Positions 41,952-52,674 of a stretch of 64,000 bases of DNA are shown piece by piece. The notes beneath the pieces were generated by a model. The model did not search any database. It had not been told where the DNA came from and saw only the letters and a program-made list of their open reading frames with translations. The stretch comes from AWTP1-13 sp963840445 (GTDB taxonomy: Bacteria; Pseudomonadota; Alphaproteobacteria; Rhizobiales; Hyphomicrobiaceae). The stretch covers positions 1 to 64,000 of the forward strand of contig CAWIZC010000029.1 in the NCBI GenBank assembly GCA_963840445.1, written 5' to 3'. Positions within the stretch are counted from its first letter, which is position 1. Each line of letters starts with the position of its first letter. The position numbers and the translations under genes are program-made.

Positions 41952-42923
41952 CTACCTTGACCGGCGCTTGGCAAGTGCAGGTCCAGGCTTCGCCAAGTCT
42001 TGGGTGACGCGATCGAGCAGGGCTGCGGTTTCCTGGATTTCGGCAAACACCCAGTCGCGGAAAGCCTTGATGGCCGGACGCTTCTCGTCCCCCTTCGGGC
42101 AGACAAAGAAGTACGACCGGCCGGGCACGGGAATTTCGGGACCAAACGGCGCCACCAGTCGCCCTAGGCCAATATCGTGCGAGGCCACCACCTTGTAGCC
42201 CAGCACCACGCCGGCCCCTTCGCTGGCTGCATCGAGGGCATGATCGGCGACGTTGAGGCGCAAGCCCCGCCGCGTATCGATCCCCTCGATGCCGGCCATC
42301 TGCATCCAATCCTCCCACGTCGGCACCACGCCCGGCAGATCAATCTGGATGAGATTGAAGCGCGGAAGGTCCGCGGGGCTTCGCAGGGGTGGATCCGCTT
42401 CCAGCAGTCGCGGGCTGCAGAGCGGCAATAACCATTCATCCGACAGTTTCTCAACGTACAGGTCGGGATGCGCGCCCGAGGTCAGGCGAATGCCGATATC
42501 GACGCCGTCCGTGATGAAGTTAGCGTAGCCGACGCTGGCGGTGATGCGCGTGTCGATGTCGGGATGTTTGGTCAGGAAACGGTACAGCCGCGGCACCAGC
42601 CATTTGGCGGTCAGGCCGGGCGTCGAACTCACCACCAGCACCCGGTCCTTGCGACCCTGGTCGAGCTGATCGATGGCAACACGCAGGCTCTCGAAGCCTG
42701 TGCGGATGCCAGGGTGGATCAGGCGTGCGGCCTCGGTCAGTTCGATGGAGCGCGCCCGGCGGATGAACAGCTTGAGGCCGAGCAGGTCCTCCAGCCCGCG
42801 GATCTGATGGCTGAGCGCGGCCGGCGTGACATGCAGTTCCTCGGCTGCCTTCGAGAAACTCAAATGGCGGGCGGTCGCCTCGAAGGCCCGCAGGGCGTTC
42901 AGAGGAGGCAGGGGGCGGCGCAC
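41952..42923 (-). CDS. LysR-family transcriptional regulator (GcvA-like)
   Basis: A 323-residue regulator. The N-terminal winged helix spans residues about 8-65 (PPLNALRAFEATARHLSFSK, recognition helix in HVTPAALSHQIRGLEDLLG). The C-terminal effector-binding domain begins near 93 (VLVVSSTPGLTAKWLVPRLY) and has the GcvA-type segments DGVDIGIRLTSG and NVADHALDAASEGAGVVLGY. Effector unknown; GcvA relatives sense glycine or act in stress and amino-acid control. It is divergent from two small ORFs, the second a DUF1127 protein, and the shared interval contains a perfect TGTAGGC/GCCTACA inverted repeat. This gene arrangement is frequent in alphaproteobacteria. Confidence 0.88.
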   Translation of the reverse strand: MRRPLPPLNALRAFEATARHLSFSKAAEELHVTPAALSHQIRGLEDLLGLKLFIRRARSIELTEAARLIHPGIRTGFESLRVAIDQLDQGRKDRVLVVSSTPGLTAKWLVPRLYRFLTKHPDIDTRITASVGYANFITDGVDIGIRLTSGAHPDLYVEKLSDEWLLPLCSPRLLEADPPLRSPADLPRFNLIQIDLPGVVPTWEDWMQMAGIEGIDTRRGLRLNVADHALDAASEGAGVVLGYKVVASHDIGLGRLVAPFGPEIPVPGRSYFFVCPKGDEKRPAIKAFRDWVFAEIQETAALLDRVTQDLAKPGPALAKRRSR

Positions 42924-42963
42924 GCTTTAGTTTCCTTCATCTTAGAAGCGAGGAATCGTCGTT

Positions 42964-42981
42964 TGTAGGCCTACGCCTACA
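42964..42981. promoter_or_regulatory. Inverted repeat between LysR gene and DUF1127 operon
   Basis: TGTAGGC (42964-42970) and GCCTACA (42975-42981) form a perfect 7-bp inverted repeat with a CTAC spacer, and GTAGGCCTAC within it is itself a palindrome. Its position between divergent genes suggests the LysR regulator's binding site. Confidence 0.45.
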
Positions 42982-43027
42982 GGCATAAGTTTGCGACTAG
43001 CATAGACGATTGATGAGGAATACTCAA

Positions 43028-43201
43028 ATGCAGACCGTTCTCGGAACCCCTTACACCCCGCCGACTCCGGAGGAATTTCAGGCCCTGGTCCGCAAGGCGC
43101 ACACAGAGCGCGCAGAGGCCGTGCGTGAGTTGTTGACCGCCCTGTTCAGACGGCGGCGAGAGGCAGAGGTCGCGGACGTGCAGCTGAGGCCGGCTGCATG
43201 A
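43028..43201 (+). CDS. Small hypothetical protein upstream of DUF1127 gene
   Basis: Encodes 57 residues: MQTVLGTPYTPPTPEEFQAL, an amphipathic helix (VRKAHTERAEAVRELLTAL) and a basic FRRRREA stretch. GAGGAA lies nine bases before the ATG at 43028, which is why I prefer it to the ATG 15 nt upstream. The residue pattern is that of small helical proteins that often precede DUF1127 genes. It is 34 bp from the DUF1127 gene, in the same operon. Function unknown. Confidence 0.6.
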   Translation: MQTVLGTPYTPPTPEEFQALVRKAHTERAEAVRELLTALFRRRREAEVADVQLRPAA

Positions 43202-43234
43202 TGACTAACGGCAGATGAACCGCTGGAGGATGTC

Positions 43235-43462
43235 ATGGCAAGCTGTACGGAGACCTTACAAACCAGCCAAGATAGGTCATGGCTGGGCCAGGCGCGGGTA
43301 GCGCTGTCAGAGGCATGGCGTGCATATTGGGAGCACCGGGCAAACCGGGCTGCGGTGGTGATGCTGCAGTCGCTGGATGCCCGCGCGCTGCACGATATCG
43401 GCATCGACCGAAGCGAGATCGAGTGGGCGGTCAACGGCCTTCAACACGAGCGCCGACGTTAG
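43235..43462 (+). CDS. DUF1127 family protein
   Basis: A 75-residue protein with the DUF1127 motif in its second half: WRAYWEHRANRAAVVMLQSL followed by DARALHDIGIDRSEIEWAV. These small arginine-rich proteins occur widely in alphaproteobacteria, and some bind RNA and influence phosphate and stress responses. Start at the ATG preceded by GGAGGATGTC. It lies downstream of the 57-residue gene and is divergent from the GcvA-like regulator, which may control it. Confidence 0.82.
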   Translation: MASCTETLQTSQDRSWLGQARVALSEAWRAYWEHRANRAAVVMLQSLDARALHDIGIDRSEIEWAVNGLQHERRR

Positions 43463-43588
43463 CACACCGGGCATGAATGACCGGCCTGCTTCGGAGGCGG
43501 CTCCCTTTCTGGCGCTGGCCGCCTCGAGCCCGCCGGTGGCCGGTGTGGCCTGGTGCTGATGCGCGTTGGGCAGAGATGCCGCATCACC

Positions 43589-44862
43589 CTATACCTCGAC
43601 CTCCGGCGGCAGTTCGGCGTTAGCCGGCAGGCGCATGCGGACGTGCTCCACCTCGAGATAGCCGCGCTGCACGTCGGTGATGTAATCGCGCACGATCGGC
43701 ACCGCGTCGCGTTGCGCGCCAGTTGCATGTGGAAGACCATCTGGCTGCCGGTCCGGAACATCGCCTCCGCGCTCACCAGATAGAATTCCCACATCCGGCA
43801 GAAGCGCTCGTCGTACATCTCGGCGATCTTGGCGCGATTGGCCTCGAAGCGCTTGTACCAATGGTTGAGTGTCTTGGCGTAGTGCAGGCGCAGGAACTCT
43901 AGGTCAGTTACCCACAGACTCTTCTGCTCGACCGCCTCGAACACCTCCGACAAGGCTGGCGAGTAGGCGCCTGGGAAGATGTATTTCCTGAGCCACGGAC
44001 TGGCTGTACCGGGCGGGCTCATGTGGCCGATCGAGTGCAGCAGCATGACCCCGTCGTCCTTGAGCAGCTCGTTGATCTTGGCAAAGAACTCGCCGTAGTG
44101 GCCAACGCCAACATGCTCGAACATTCCGACCGAGACGATACGGTCGTAGCGGTCGATGTGCTCGCGGTAGTCGCGCAGCTCGAAACGCACCCGGTCCGAC
44201 AACCCAGCGCGGTGCGCCTTCTCGGTTGAGAGTGCATATTGCTCGCGCGACAGCGTGACGCCGGTGACGCTCACGTCCTCCATGGCCGCCAGATACAGCG
44301 CCAGATCGCCCCAGCCGCTGCCGATGTCGAGGACCTTCAAGCCGGGCTTCAGATTGAGCTTGGAGGCGATCAGGCGCAGCTTGTTCTGCTGGGCCGCCTC
44401 CAGGCTATCGGTATCGTCGAGGAAGTAGGCGCACGAATACTGCATGCCCTCGTCGAGGAAGAGGGCGTAGAAGTCGTTGCCGAGATCATAGTGATGGGCA
44501 ACGTTCTCGCGCGCCTTGCCGATCGGATTGGCCTGCTGAATGGCGCGCCGGGCCTTCGAGATGCGGCGCAGCACCTTCTGCAGCGGATAGCTGCCGAGCG
44601 CGACACGGTTCACGGAGAACAGAGTCAGAAAGTCGCGCAAGGTCGAGTTTTCGAACGTCAGGCGGCCGTCCATATAGGCTTCGCCCGCATGCAACTCTGG
44701 ATTGAAGAACAGCTTGGTATACAGCGAGCGGTCGCTGAGCCGCATCGTCACGTTCGGCCCATCCGCCGTGCCAGCGAAGACATGCTCGCCGCCGGCCGCG
44801 TCGATGACCTTCAAGGTGCCGACCCGTACGAACGATTTCAGCATATGCGATAAAGGAAACAC
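43589..44862 (-). pseudogene. Cyclopropane-fatty-acyl-phospholipid synthase, C-terminal frameshift
   Basis: Methylates unsaturated phospholipid acyl chains with SAM. GTG start (44862) after GGAGGGGAGC. The SAM-binding motif is LKVLDIGSGWGDLALYLA, the catalytic-pocket motifs SVTGVTLSREQYAL and SVGMFEHVGVGHYGEFF are present, and an early YSCAYF carries the conserved Cys. Only the end is damaged: after FHMQLAR a 1-nt loss near 43715 diverts the frame. The correct frame continues QRDAVPIVRDYITDVQRGYL and stops at 43589; the written frame runs on to 43459 with 90 unrelated residues. As the damage is past the active site, the protein may still fold. Confidence 0.75.
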
Positions 44863-45062
44863 GCTCCCCTCCGGTACTTGCATCAGGCGGGCTGACAAGC
44901 CCTTGGCCTCGGCCCGAATCTCCCGCCGGACCAATCATTGCAGACTTGTCCGCCCGGTGCCAGGAAGCCCACCCTCGGCGAAATAGCCAGGGGATAACGT
45001 TTCATTAAGACACACGTGAAAGATTCTCTTAACCAGTTTCGCCTGCCCCCTCGAGGACCGAC

Positions 45063-45563
45063 ATGCCCAGCGACATCGCCGACGGCGCCGTGCGCCTGAC
45101 CTCGTCCCTCAATGACGCCCGCAACGACACCGGCCGCATCGCCTTCTGCGGTCCCGTCGTGCTGTCGGCCATTACCGGGTACTCGGTGAGCAAGGTGGAA
45201 GACGAGATCCGCGCATTCCGCAACCTGATGCCGGATGCCAAGTCGATCGTCAAAGGCACCTACTCCGAGGAAGTGGCCGCGGCGCTGGCTCACTTCGGCT
45301 ACAACATGGAGCGCAAGCAAAGCTTCCTCCACCTCGCCCGCAAGGAACGCCCGTCCGTGTGGTCGTGGATGCAGAGGCCACGCAACGCCTGGGCGCACTA
45401 CATCCTCGCCATCCACAAGGGCAAGGAGGGGCATTGGGTGCTGATCAAGGGCGTCAAGCTGTGCGACACCTACAGCGATGGCAAATGGCAGTTCGTGTGC
45501 GACGGCCCGCACAAGGGCGCCCGCATCATGGAAGTATTCGAGGTGAAGAGGGCTCTGGAGTGA
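45063..45563 (+). CDS. Papain-like cysteine-protease-fold hypothetical protein
   Basis: A 166-residue cytoplasmic protein. The segment GRIAFCGPVVLSAITGYSV (Cys near residue 29) resembles the catalytic helix of C39-like or papain-fold proteins, and AHYILAIHKGKEGHWVLIKG near residues 116-135 holds candidate His partners (YILAIH, GHWVLI). No secretion signal. It is a small phage-type peptidase or an inactive relative; the assignment is structural inference. GAGGACC lies upstream of the ATG. It converges on dppC with a 63-bp gap that contains a short hairpin (CCTCGC with GCGAGAGG). Confidence 0.5.
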   Translation: MPSDIADGAVRLTSSLNDARNDTGRIAFCGPVVLSAITGYSVSKVEDEIRAFRNLMPDAKSIVKGTYSEEVAAALAHFGYNMERKQSFLHLARKERPSVWSWMQRPRNAWAHYILAIHKGKEGHWVLIKGVKLCDTYSDGKWQFVCDGPHKGARIMEVFEVKRALE

Positions 45564-45626
45564 CCCCCTCGCCTCGCACGAGAGAAGCGAGAGGTCACGG
45601 CCGCGGCCTTCCAGGGGAAGCCCCGC

Positions 45627-46523
45627 TCAGCTCTTCAGCTTCGGATCGAGCCAGTCGCGCAGGCTGTCGCCGAACAGGTTGAAGGCGAATACGGCCAGTG
45701 TGATCGCAAGCCCCGGGAACAGGATCATCCACGGCGCCGTCTGGTAGAAATCCGCTGACGTGCCCGACAGCATCAGGCCCCAGGCCGGCGTCGGCTCCGT
45801 CACGCCGAGGCCCAGGAACGACAGGCTCGCCTCCAGCAGGATCGCCTGAGCCATCGAGGCCGACACCATGATCAGGTAGGGCGCGACGATGTTAGGTGTG
45901 ATGTGGCGCAGGATGATGCGCGAGTGCGAGTAACCCGCCGCGCGCGCCGCATCTATGAACGGCATGGCCACCAGCGAAAGCGTGGAGGCTCTCGCCACAC
46001 GCTCCATCCGGGGCACGATCGGCAGCGTGATGGCGGCGATCAGGTTGAAATCGACACCAAACAGTGTGCGTTTACCTAAGACAGCCACCACCACCATGGC
46101 CAGCACGATGATGGGAAACGACAACATGATGTCGACCACGCGCTGGATGATATTGTCGATGCGACCGCCGAAATAACCGGCTGCCGCTCCGATCAGCGCG
46201 CCGAGCGTGCACCCGGCCACCGCCGAAATGATGCCCACTGCCAGCGCCGTGCGCGAGCCATAGACGATGCGGCTGAACACATCGCGCCCGTACTGGTCGG
46301 TGCCGAACAGATGCTCAGCGTTGGGGCTGGACAGCATGGACCCGAAATCGATCGACTCCGGATCGAAGGGGGCGATCTCCGCGGCCCCGATGGCAAACAC
46401 AATGTACAGCAGGATGATGAGGAAGCCGAACATGCCGAGCGGCTGCGACTTGATGAACTGCCAGAGCGGGTTGGGCCGCTTGGGCAGCGTATCGACGGAT
46501 GGCGACGTAGCGATGGTGGCCAT
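45627..46523 (-). CDS. ABC transporter permease, DppC-type
   Basis: Inner-membrane permease of a peptide, nickel or dipeptide-class importer, 298 residues. After an N-terminal span (FGFLIILLYIVFAIGAAEIA) comes the DppC periplasmic domain (HLFGTDQYGRDVFSRIVYGS) and then five further spans. The cytoplasmic coupling loop is RAARAAGYSHSRIILRHITP. The start ATG lies 2 nt from a 25-bp-arm palindrome, and no free Shine-Dalgarno is visible outside it. It is the last gene of the ABC operon. The substrate is unknown. Confidence 0.85.
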   Translation of the reverse strand: MATIATSPSVDTLPKRPNPLWQFIKSQPLGMFGFLIILLYIVFAIGAAEIAPFDPESIDFGSMLSSPNAEHLFGTDQYGRDVFSRIVYGSRTALAVGIISAVAGCTLGALIGAAAGYFGGRIDNIIQRVVDIMLSFPIIVLAMVVVAVLGKRTLFGVDFNLIAAITLPIVPRMERVARASTLSLVAMPFIDAARAAGYSHSRIILRHITPNIVAPYLIMVSASMAQAILLEASLSFLGLGVTEPTPAWGLMLSGTSADFYQTAPWMILFPGLAITLAVFAFNLFGDSLRDWLDPKLKS

Positions 46524-46525
46524 GA

Positions 46526-46603
46526 CTAGTGTCCCGATTCCGAAGTTCGCCTACCTTTGCCGCCAGCGTCTCGAGCGAACTTCGCAATCATAAGGGACGC
46601 TAG
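46526..46603. repeat. Long palindrome A, adjacent to the dppC start
   Basis: CTAGTGTCCC (46526-46535) pairs with GGGACGCTAG (46594-46603, one mismatch) and GATTCCGAAGTTCGC (46536-46550) with GCGAACTTCGCAATC (46575-46589, one mismatch). A 4-nt bulge (46590-46593) lies on one side and a 24-nt loop at the top. It occupies the position of the dppC ribosome-binding site. Confidence 0.75.
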
Positions 46604-46616
46604 AATCATAGAGTTG

Positions 46617-46692
46617 CTAGTGTGATTCAGATCGAGAAATTCGCTCGACGGCTTACCGCAAACACAGGCGAATTTCTCGATCATCACACTAG
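46617..46692. repeat. Long palindrome B, same architecture as A
   Basis: CTAGTGTGAT (46617-46626) pairs exactly with ATCACACTAG (46683-46692), and GATCGAGAAATTCGC (46630-46644) exactly with GCGAATTTCTCGATC (46668-46682). A 3-nt bulge (46627-46629) and a 23-nt loop complete it. It matches palindrome A in length, bulge and terminal CTAGTGT. Confidence 0.8.
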
Positions 46693-46699
46693 TGCCTCT

Positions 46700-47653
46700 T
46701 CAGCTCAGACGGATGCGCGGATCGAGCCACGCATAGAGCAGATCGACGATCAGGTTCACGAAGATGAACATGGTGGCGATGAACATCACCAGGCCCTGGA
46801 TCAGGTTGAAATCGCCGCGCGTGGTGGCGTCCACGAACAGCTTGCCGATGCCGTTGATGTTGAACACCTGCTCGGTCACCACCAGACCGCCGATCAGGAA
46901 GGCGAATTCCAGGCCGATCACTGTCACCACCGGCAGCAGCGCGTTGCGCAGGGCATGCCGGCGCATGATCAGCCGCATCCACACACCCTTGGCGCGCGCG
47001 GTGCGGATATAGTCTTCACGCATCACCTCAAGCAGCGCCGAGCGCATCATGCGGGTCGCCACCGCCGCGTAGCGGTAGCCGACCGACAGCGCCGGCCAGA
47101 TCGTCACCGACAGGTTGGTGATTGGATCCTGCCACAAGGGAACGTAGCCGATCTTCGGCAGCCAGTTGAACAGCGTCAGCAGCATGAGGATGATGAGCAT
47201 TCCGAGCCAGAACGAGGGGATGGCCAGCCCCGACACGGCCAGCACGCGCACGCTGTGATCGATCCAGGTATCTCGGTAGACCGCGGATATGGTGCCTAGC
47301 GGAATGGCGATCAGTACGGCGATGAAACTTGCCATCAAGGCGATCTGGAACGATACCGGCACCCGCAGCGCGATCTCCTTGTTGACGGATTCGCCAGTCC
47401 ACAGCGACTTGCCGAGATCAAACTGGGCAAGGCCCACCATGTAGTCGCCGAACTGCGAATAGAGGGGCTTGTCGAGCCCCAAGCGCTTGCGCTCGGCTTC
47501 AATCGTCTCGTCGGAGACGTTGGCCCCATCCGCCCTGAGCTTCACCACCACCACGTCGCCCGGCATGACGCGGATCAGGAAGAACACGGCGATCGCCACG
47601 CCGATCAGCGTCGGGATCACGAGGAGCAGGCGGCGGATCAAATACCAGATCAT
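46700..47653 (-). CDS. ABC transporter permease, DppB-type
   Basis: A 317-residue permease with six membrane spans. The first is LLLVIPTLIGVAIAVFFLIR, followed by the DppB periplasmic domain with PGDVVVVKLRADG and LGLDKPLYSQF. The coupling loop MREDYIRTARAKGVWMRLIM (EAA motif) is normal. It pairs with the DppC-type permease to form the channel. It lies between the binding-protein gene and dppC, the latter separated by 176 bp containing two palindromes. Confidence 0.87.
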   Translation of the reverse strand: MIWYLIRRLLLVIPTLIGVAIAVFFLIRVMPGDVVVVKLRADGANVSDETIEAERKRLGLDKPLYSQFGDYMVGLAQFDLGKSLWTGESVNKEIALRVPVSFQIALMASFIAVLIAIPLGTISAVYRDTWIDHSVRVLAVSGLAIPSFWLGMLIILMLLTLFNWLPKIGYVPLWQDPITNLSVTIWPALSVGYRYAAVATRMMRSALLEVMREDYIRTARAKGVWMRLIMRRHALRNALLPVVTVIGLEFAFLIGGLVVTEQVFNINGIGKLFVDATTRGDFNLIQGLVMFIATMFIFVNLIVDLLYAWLDPRIRLS

Positions 47654-47720
47654 CGGTCCAATCCGGAAAGCTGCGGGGTACCGGCGGCACGCGGTTGCGC
47701 GCCACCGGCGGTTTCATCTG

Positions 47721-49298
47721 CTATTGTAGCCAGACGTCGGCCAGGTCCTGCCAGAGGTAGTGACTGGGCGTCATGTACCAGCCCTGGATCTTCTTGTTGT
47801 AGACGATGATCCTTTGCCACCACAGCAGGGGTACGTTGTAGGCCTGGGTCAGCGAGTAACGCTCCATCTCGTTGACGATTTTGGTGCGCTCCGCGACATT
47901 CATGGAGCGCCGCTGTTTCTCGTACAGATCGTCGATCTTGGTGTCGGTGTGACCCGAGTATCCGCTCGGTGACAGCTTCTTGGTCAGGAACTTCGAGAAC
48001 TGCGCCGTGGGATCGTCCATGAAGTCGGCCTGGAACTCGACCGACACGTCGAAATCACCCTTGGCGACGCGCTCCTGGTACAGCTTGGTCTCGAGTTGCT
48101 CGTGCTCTGCCGTCACGCCGATCCTGCGCCACTGGTCGATCGAATAGACGCCGCCCGGTGTATAGGGCTCTGGGATGTTGCGGTTCAGCAGCTTGAACTT
48201 GAGGTCCTTCACCCCGGCCTGCTCGAGCAGCTTCTTGGCGGCCTCGCGCGACTTGACGATGTCCTTGGAGAAGCCCGGCAGCTTGACCAGCTCGGACTCA
48301 GGCAGAGCCATCGAATAGCCGGGCCGCATCACGCCGCCGACATACTTCAGGATGGAGATCTTGGAGAGCGCGTCCGAGCCACCCCAACGGTCGATCGCCA
48401 TGCTCAGGGCCTGGCGGACGCGAATGTCGTCGAACGGCTTGCGCGTCGTATTGAAGACGAGCATCAGGTTGTTGACCCAGGTGCCCTCGTGCACCGTCAG
48501 ATTGTCTTTCATCTTGTCGAGAAGCTGCGCCTTCTCGGAAGGATTGCGGCCGCGGAACTCAGAGTCGAACTGCCCGCCAAGGATGCCCGGCACCACGCCG
48601 CCCGACTTCACGAAAAAGATCTTGAAGCCGTCGAGGTACGGCTTGCCCGGCTGGAAGTAGCCGTCGAACCGCTTGCCCTCCCAGCTCGAACCTTTCACAT
48701 GCTCCACGAAGGTGAAGGGCCCCGACCCCATGACCTGGGTTTCGGGGTAGCGCGGGTTCTCTTTCAGCTTCTTGGCGCTGTAGATGCAGTTGAAGGGCGA
48801 AGCCAGCGCTTCCAGCACGCCGGCCATCTGGTTTTTCAGCTTGAAGACAACCGTGCCGGCGTCCGGTGCCTCTACGGTCAGGTCTGAATAGTAGGCCTTG
48901 CGGATCGAGATCACGCCCTCGGGCGGGCTGATGATGCGATCGTAGCTGGCCTTGATGTCCTCCGAGGTGAGCGGCGAACCATCGTGGAATTTGACGTCCG
49001 AGCGGATCTTGAAGGTATAGGTCATGCCGTCCGGAGCCACGCTCCAGCTATCGGCGAGATCGGGAACCACTTTCGGGTAGTCCTTGCCGTCGAACTTGAC
49101 GAGCAGCGAATAGTGCGGCGCAACGGGATGCACCAGCGCGAACGTGGTGCTGCCGTGGCAATCGTAATTCGGCGGCTCTGCCACGACACCGAAATTGAGG
49201 ATGCCACCCTTCTTCGGAGTCTGGGCTACAGCCAGTCCGTTGCTGAGCACCAGCGCGGCCAAGCCTGCTATGGTTGTTCGTAAGATAGTCCGTTGCAT
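47721..49298 (-). CDS. ABC transporter substrate-binding protein, DppA/OppA-type
   Basis: Periplasmic binding protein of family SBP_5, 525 residues, with a Sec signal peptide (LRTTIAGLAALVLSNGLAVA). The body has family segments such as SVAPDGMTYTFKIRSDVKFH and FDDIRVRQALSMAID; the C-terminal lobe includes YSLTQAYNVPLLWWQRI. Ligands of this family are peptides, nickel, opines or glycosides; none can be assigned. Length is normal. It lies between the ATPase gene and dppB, so the operon order is ATPase, binding protein, permease B, permease C. Confidence 0.88.
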   Translation of the reverse strand: MQRTILRTTIAGLAALVLSNGLAVAQTPKKGGILNFGVVAEPPNYDCHGSTTFALVHPVAPHYSLLVKFDGKDYPKVVPDLADSWSVAPDGMTYTFKIRSDVKFHDGSPLTSEDIKASYDRIISPPEGVISIRKAYYSDLTVEAPDAGTVVFKLKNQMAGVLEALASPFNCIYSAKKLKENPRYPETQVMGSGPFTFVEHVKGSSWEGKRFDGYFQPGKPYLDGFKIFFVKSGGVVPGILGGQFDSEFRGRNPSEKAQLLDKMKDNLTVHEGTWVNNLMLVFNTTRKPFDDIRVRQALSMAIDRWGGSDALSKISILKYVGGVMRPGYSMALPESELVKLPGFSKDIVKSREAAKKLLEQAGVKDLKFKLLNRNIPEPYTPGGVYSIDQWRRIGVTAEHEQLETKLYQERVAKGDFDVSVEFQADFMDDPTAQFSKFLTKKLSPSGYSGHTDTKIDDLYEKQRRSMNVAERTKIVNEMERYSLTQAYNVPLLWWQRIIVYNKKIQGWYMTPSHYLWQDLADVWLQ

Positions 49299-49341
49299 CG
49301 TTCCTTCTCCCTAGTGTTTTGCCTGTTTTTTCGTTGCATGG

Positions 49342-51414
<2,073 letters not shown>

Positions 51415-51739
51415 GCACGGTCTCCCATCGCCAGCTCGTTGTGGACAACCCCGCCCGCTGGTTGCCTGTGGCATTTTGCACACCAACCTTGCTAGCCTAC
51501 CAGGGCAATCCAGAGCAAGTGGATAAGGCTTTCGCCGGCCAAATTGGTCAATGGCACGCAACGGTGTCGCGGTTGCCTGCGCCGCGTCGGAACGAAAGCC
51601 GGATGACGCGGTGCGACGATTGCAACAACGCGCCGTTCCTGCTTCGCTGTGGACGCGAGGAAGAAAGACGTTTTGTGCAAGCGGGCCTGGCTGCTCATTG
51701 CTGCGATGCGATCAGCCTGGCCGCGCGATGGAGGCCTGC
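51415..51739. other. Divergent intergenic region, no gene seen
   Basis: Separates the ABC operon (minus) from the PNPOx-like gene (plus), so both promoters should lie here. No clear hairpin or palindrome was found. A GGAGG immediately precedes the ATG at 51740. Confidence 0.4.
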
Positions 51740-52366
51740 ATGGCCGACAGTATCCTGTACCACGAGGGCAATCGTCGCCTGCAAGACGACTTCGACAGCC
51801 GACGCATCGCCGACCGCCTCGAAGCCAAACTTGCCCGCACTTCTTTCACCGACGACGACAAGGCCTTCATCGAGAGCGCGATCTACTTCTTCCTTGCCAC
51901 CGCCGATGCGGAGGGACGGCCCGACAGCTCTTTCAAAGGCGGATCACCCGGCTTTGTGCGCGTCACTGCCGCCAACGAGCTGGCGTTCCCTGACTACGAC
52001 GGCAACGGAATGTTCAAGAGCCTCGGCAACCTGCTTGAGAACCCACATGTCGGCCTGCTGTTCATCGACATGCATGACAAGCCTCGTCGCCTGCGCGTCA
52101 ATGGCACGGCGAAAGTCTCGCGCGATGACCCACTGCTCGCATGCACTGTCGGCGCTCAGTTGATCGTGCGCGTCACGGCTGCCGCCATCTTCCCCAACTG
52201 CCCGCGGTACATTCCCAAGCTCGATCTCGTGGAAGCCTCCGTTTATACGCCCAAGGCCGGCCGCGATCCGGTCGAGCCGGCTTGGAAAACCTTCGAGTTG
52301 TTCAAGGATGCTGTCCATCCACGCCAACCTACGCATCGCGGGGAGGAGCCAAAGGACCGCAGCTGA
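51740..52366 (+). CDS. Pyridoxamine-5'-phosphate-oxidase-like flavin-binding protein
   Basis: A 208-residue protein of the PNPOx-like split-barrel superfamily that binds FMN or a related cofactor. The ATG (51740) follows GGAGG. It begins with helix FDSRRIADRLEAKLARTSF, then the first strand IYFFLATADAEGRPDSSFKG with the cofactor-binding RPDSSFKGG turn. VGLLFIDMHDKPRRLRVNGT is the second conserved strand pair. The substrate is unknown. It is followed by a gene-poor interval before efp. Confidence 0.78.
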   Translation: MADSILYHEGNRRLQDDFDSRRIADRLEAKLARTSFTDDDKAFIESAIYFFLATADAEGRPDSSFKGGSPGFVRVTAANELAFPDYDGNGMFKSLGNLLENPHVGLLFIDMHDKPRRLRVNGTAKVSRDDPLLACTVGAQLIVRVTAAAIFPNCPRYIPKLDLVEASVYTPKAGRDPVEPAWKTFELFKDAVHPRQPTHRGEEPKDRS

Positions 52367-52674
52367 TGACATTCAGAACCAGGCCGCAGGAAGTTGAGCC
52401 CGCCTGGTTGACCTCAGTCTCGCCAACCAAGCAGCGCGAGAAGAAAGGCGTGCGCACTACCGCAACTTCGACGACATGGATCAGGGGTTGCGGTGGTGGG
52501 TTCGAACGCGAGCGCGCCGCATGTGCGGAGACTGCGCGACAAGTGGATGGACATTCTCGTCGTCGCAAAGGTGAGGCGACAAGATGTTGTCTGGTGCGGC
52601 CCGGGCTGGGGACTGCCCCTGAACATCAGGGGACTGGCTGATCGTTGGACGCAGCCGCTGCGTCTCAGCGAAGT
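52367..52674. other. Intergenic region, no gene seen
   Basis: Separates the convergent PNPOx-like gene and efp. No reading frame on either strand is convincing and no strong terminator could be placed. Confidence 0.35.
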
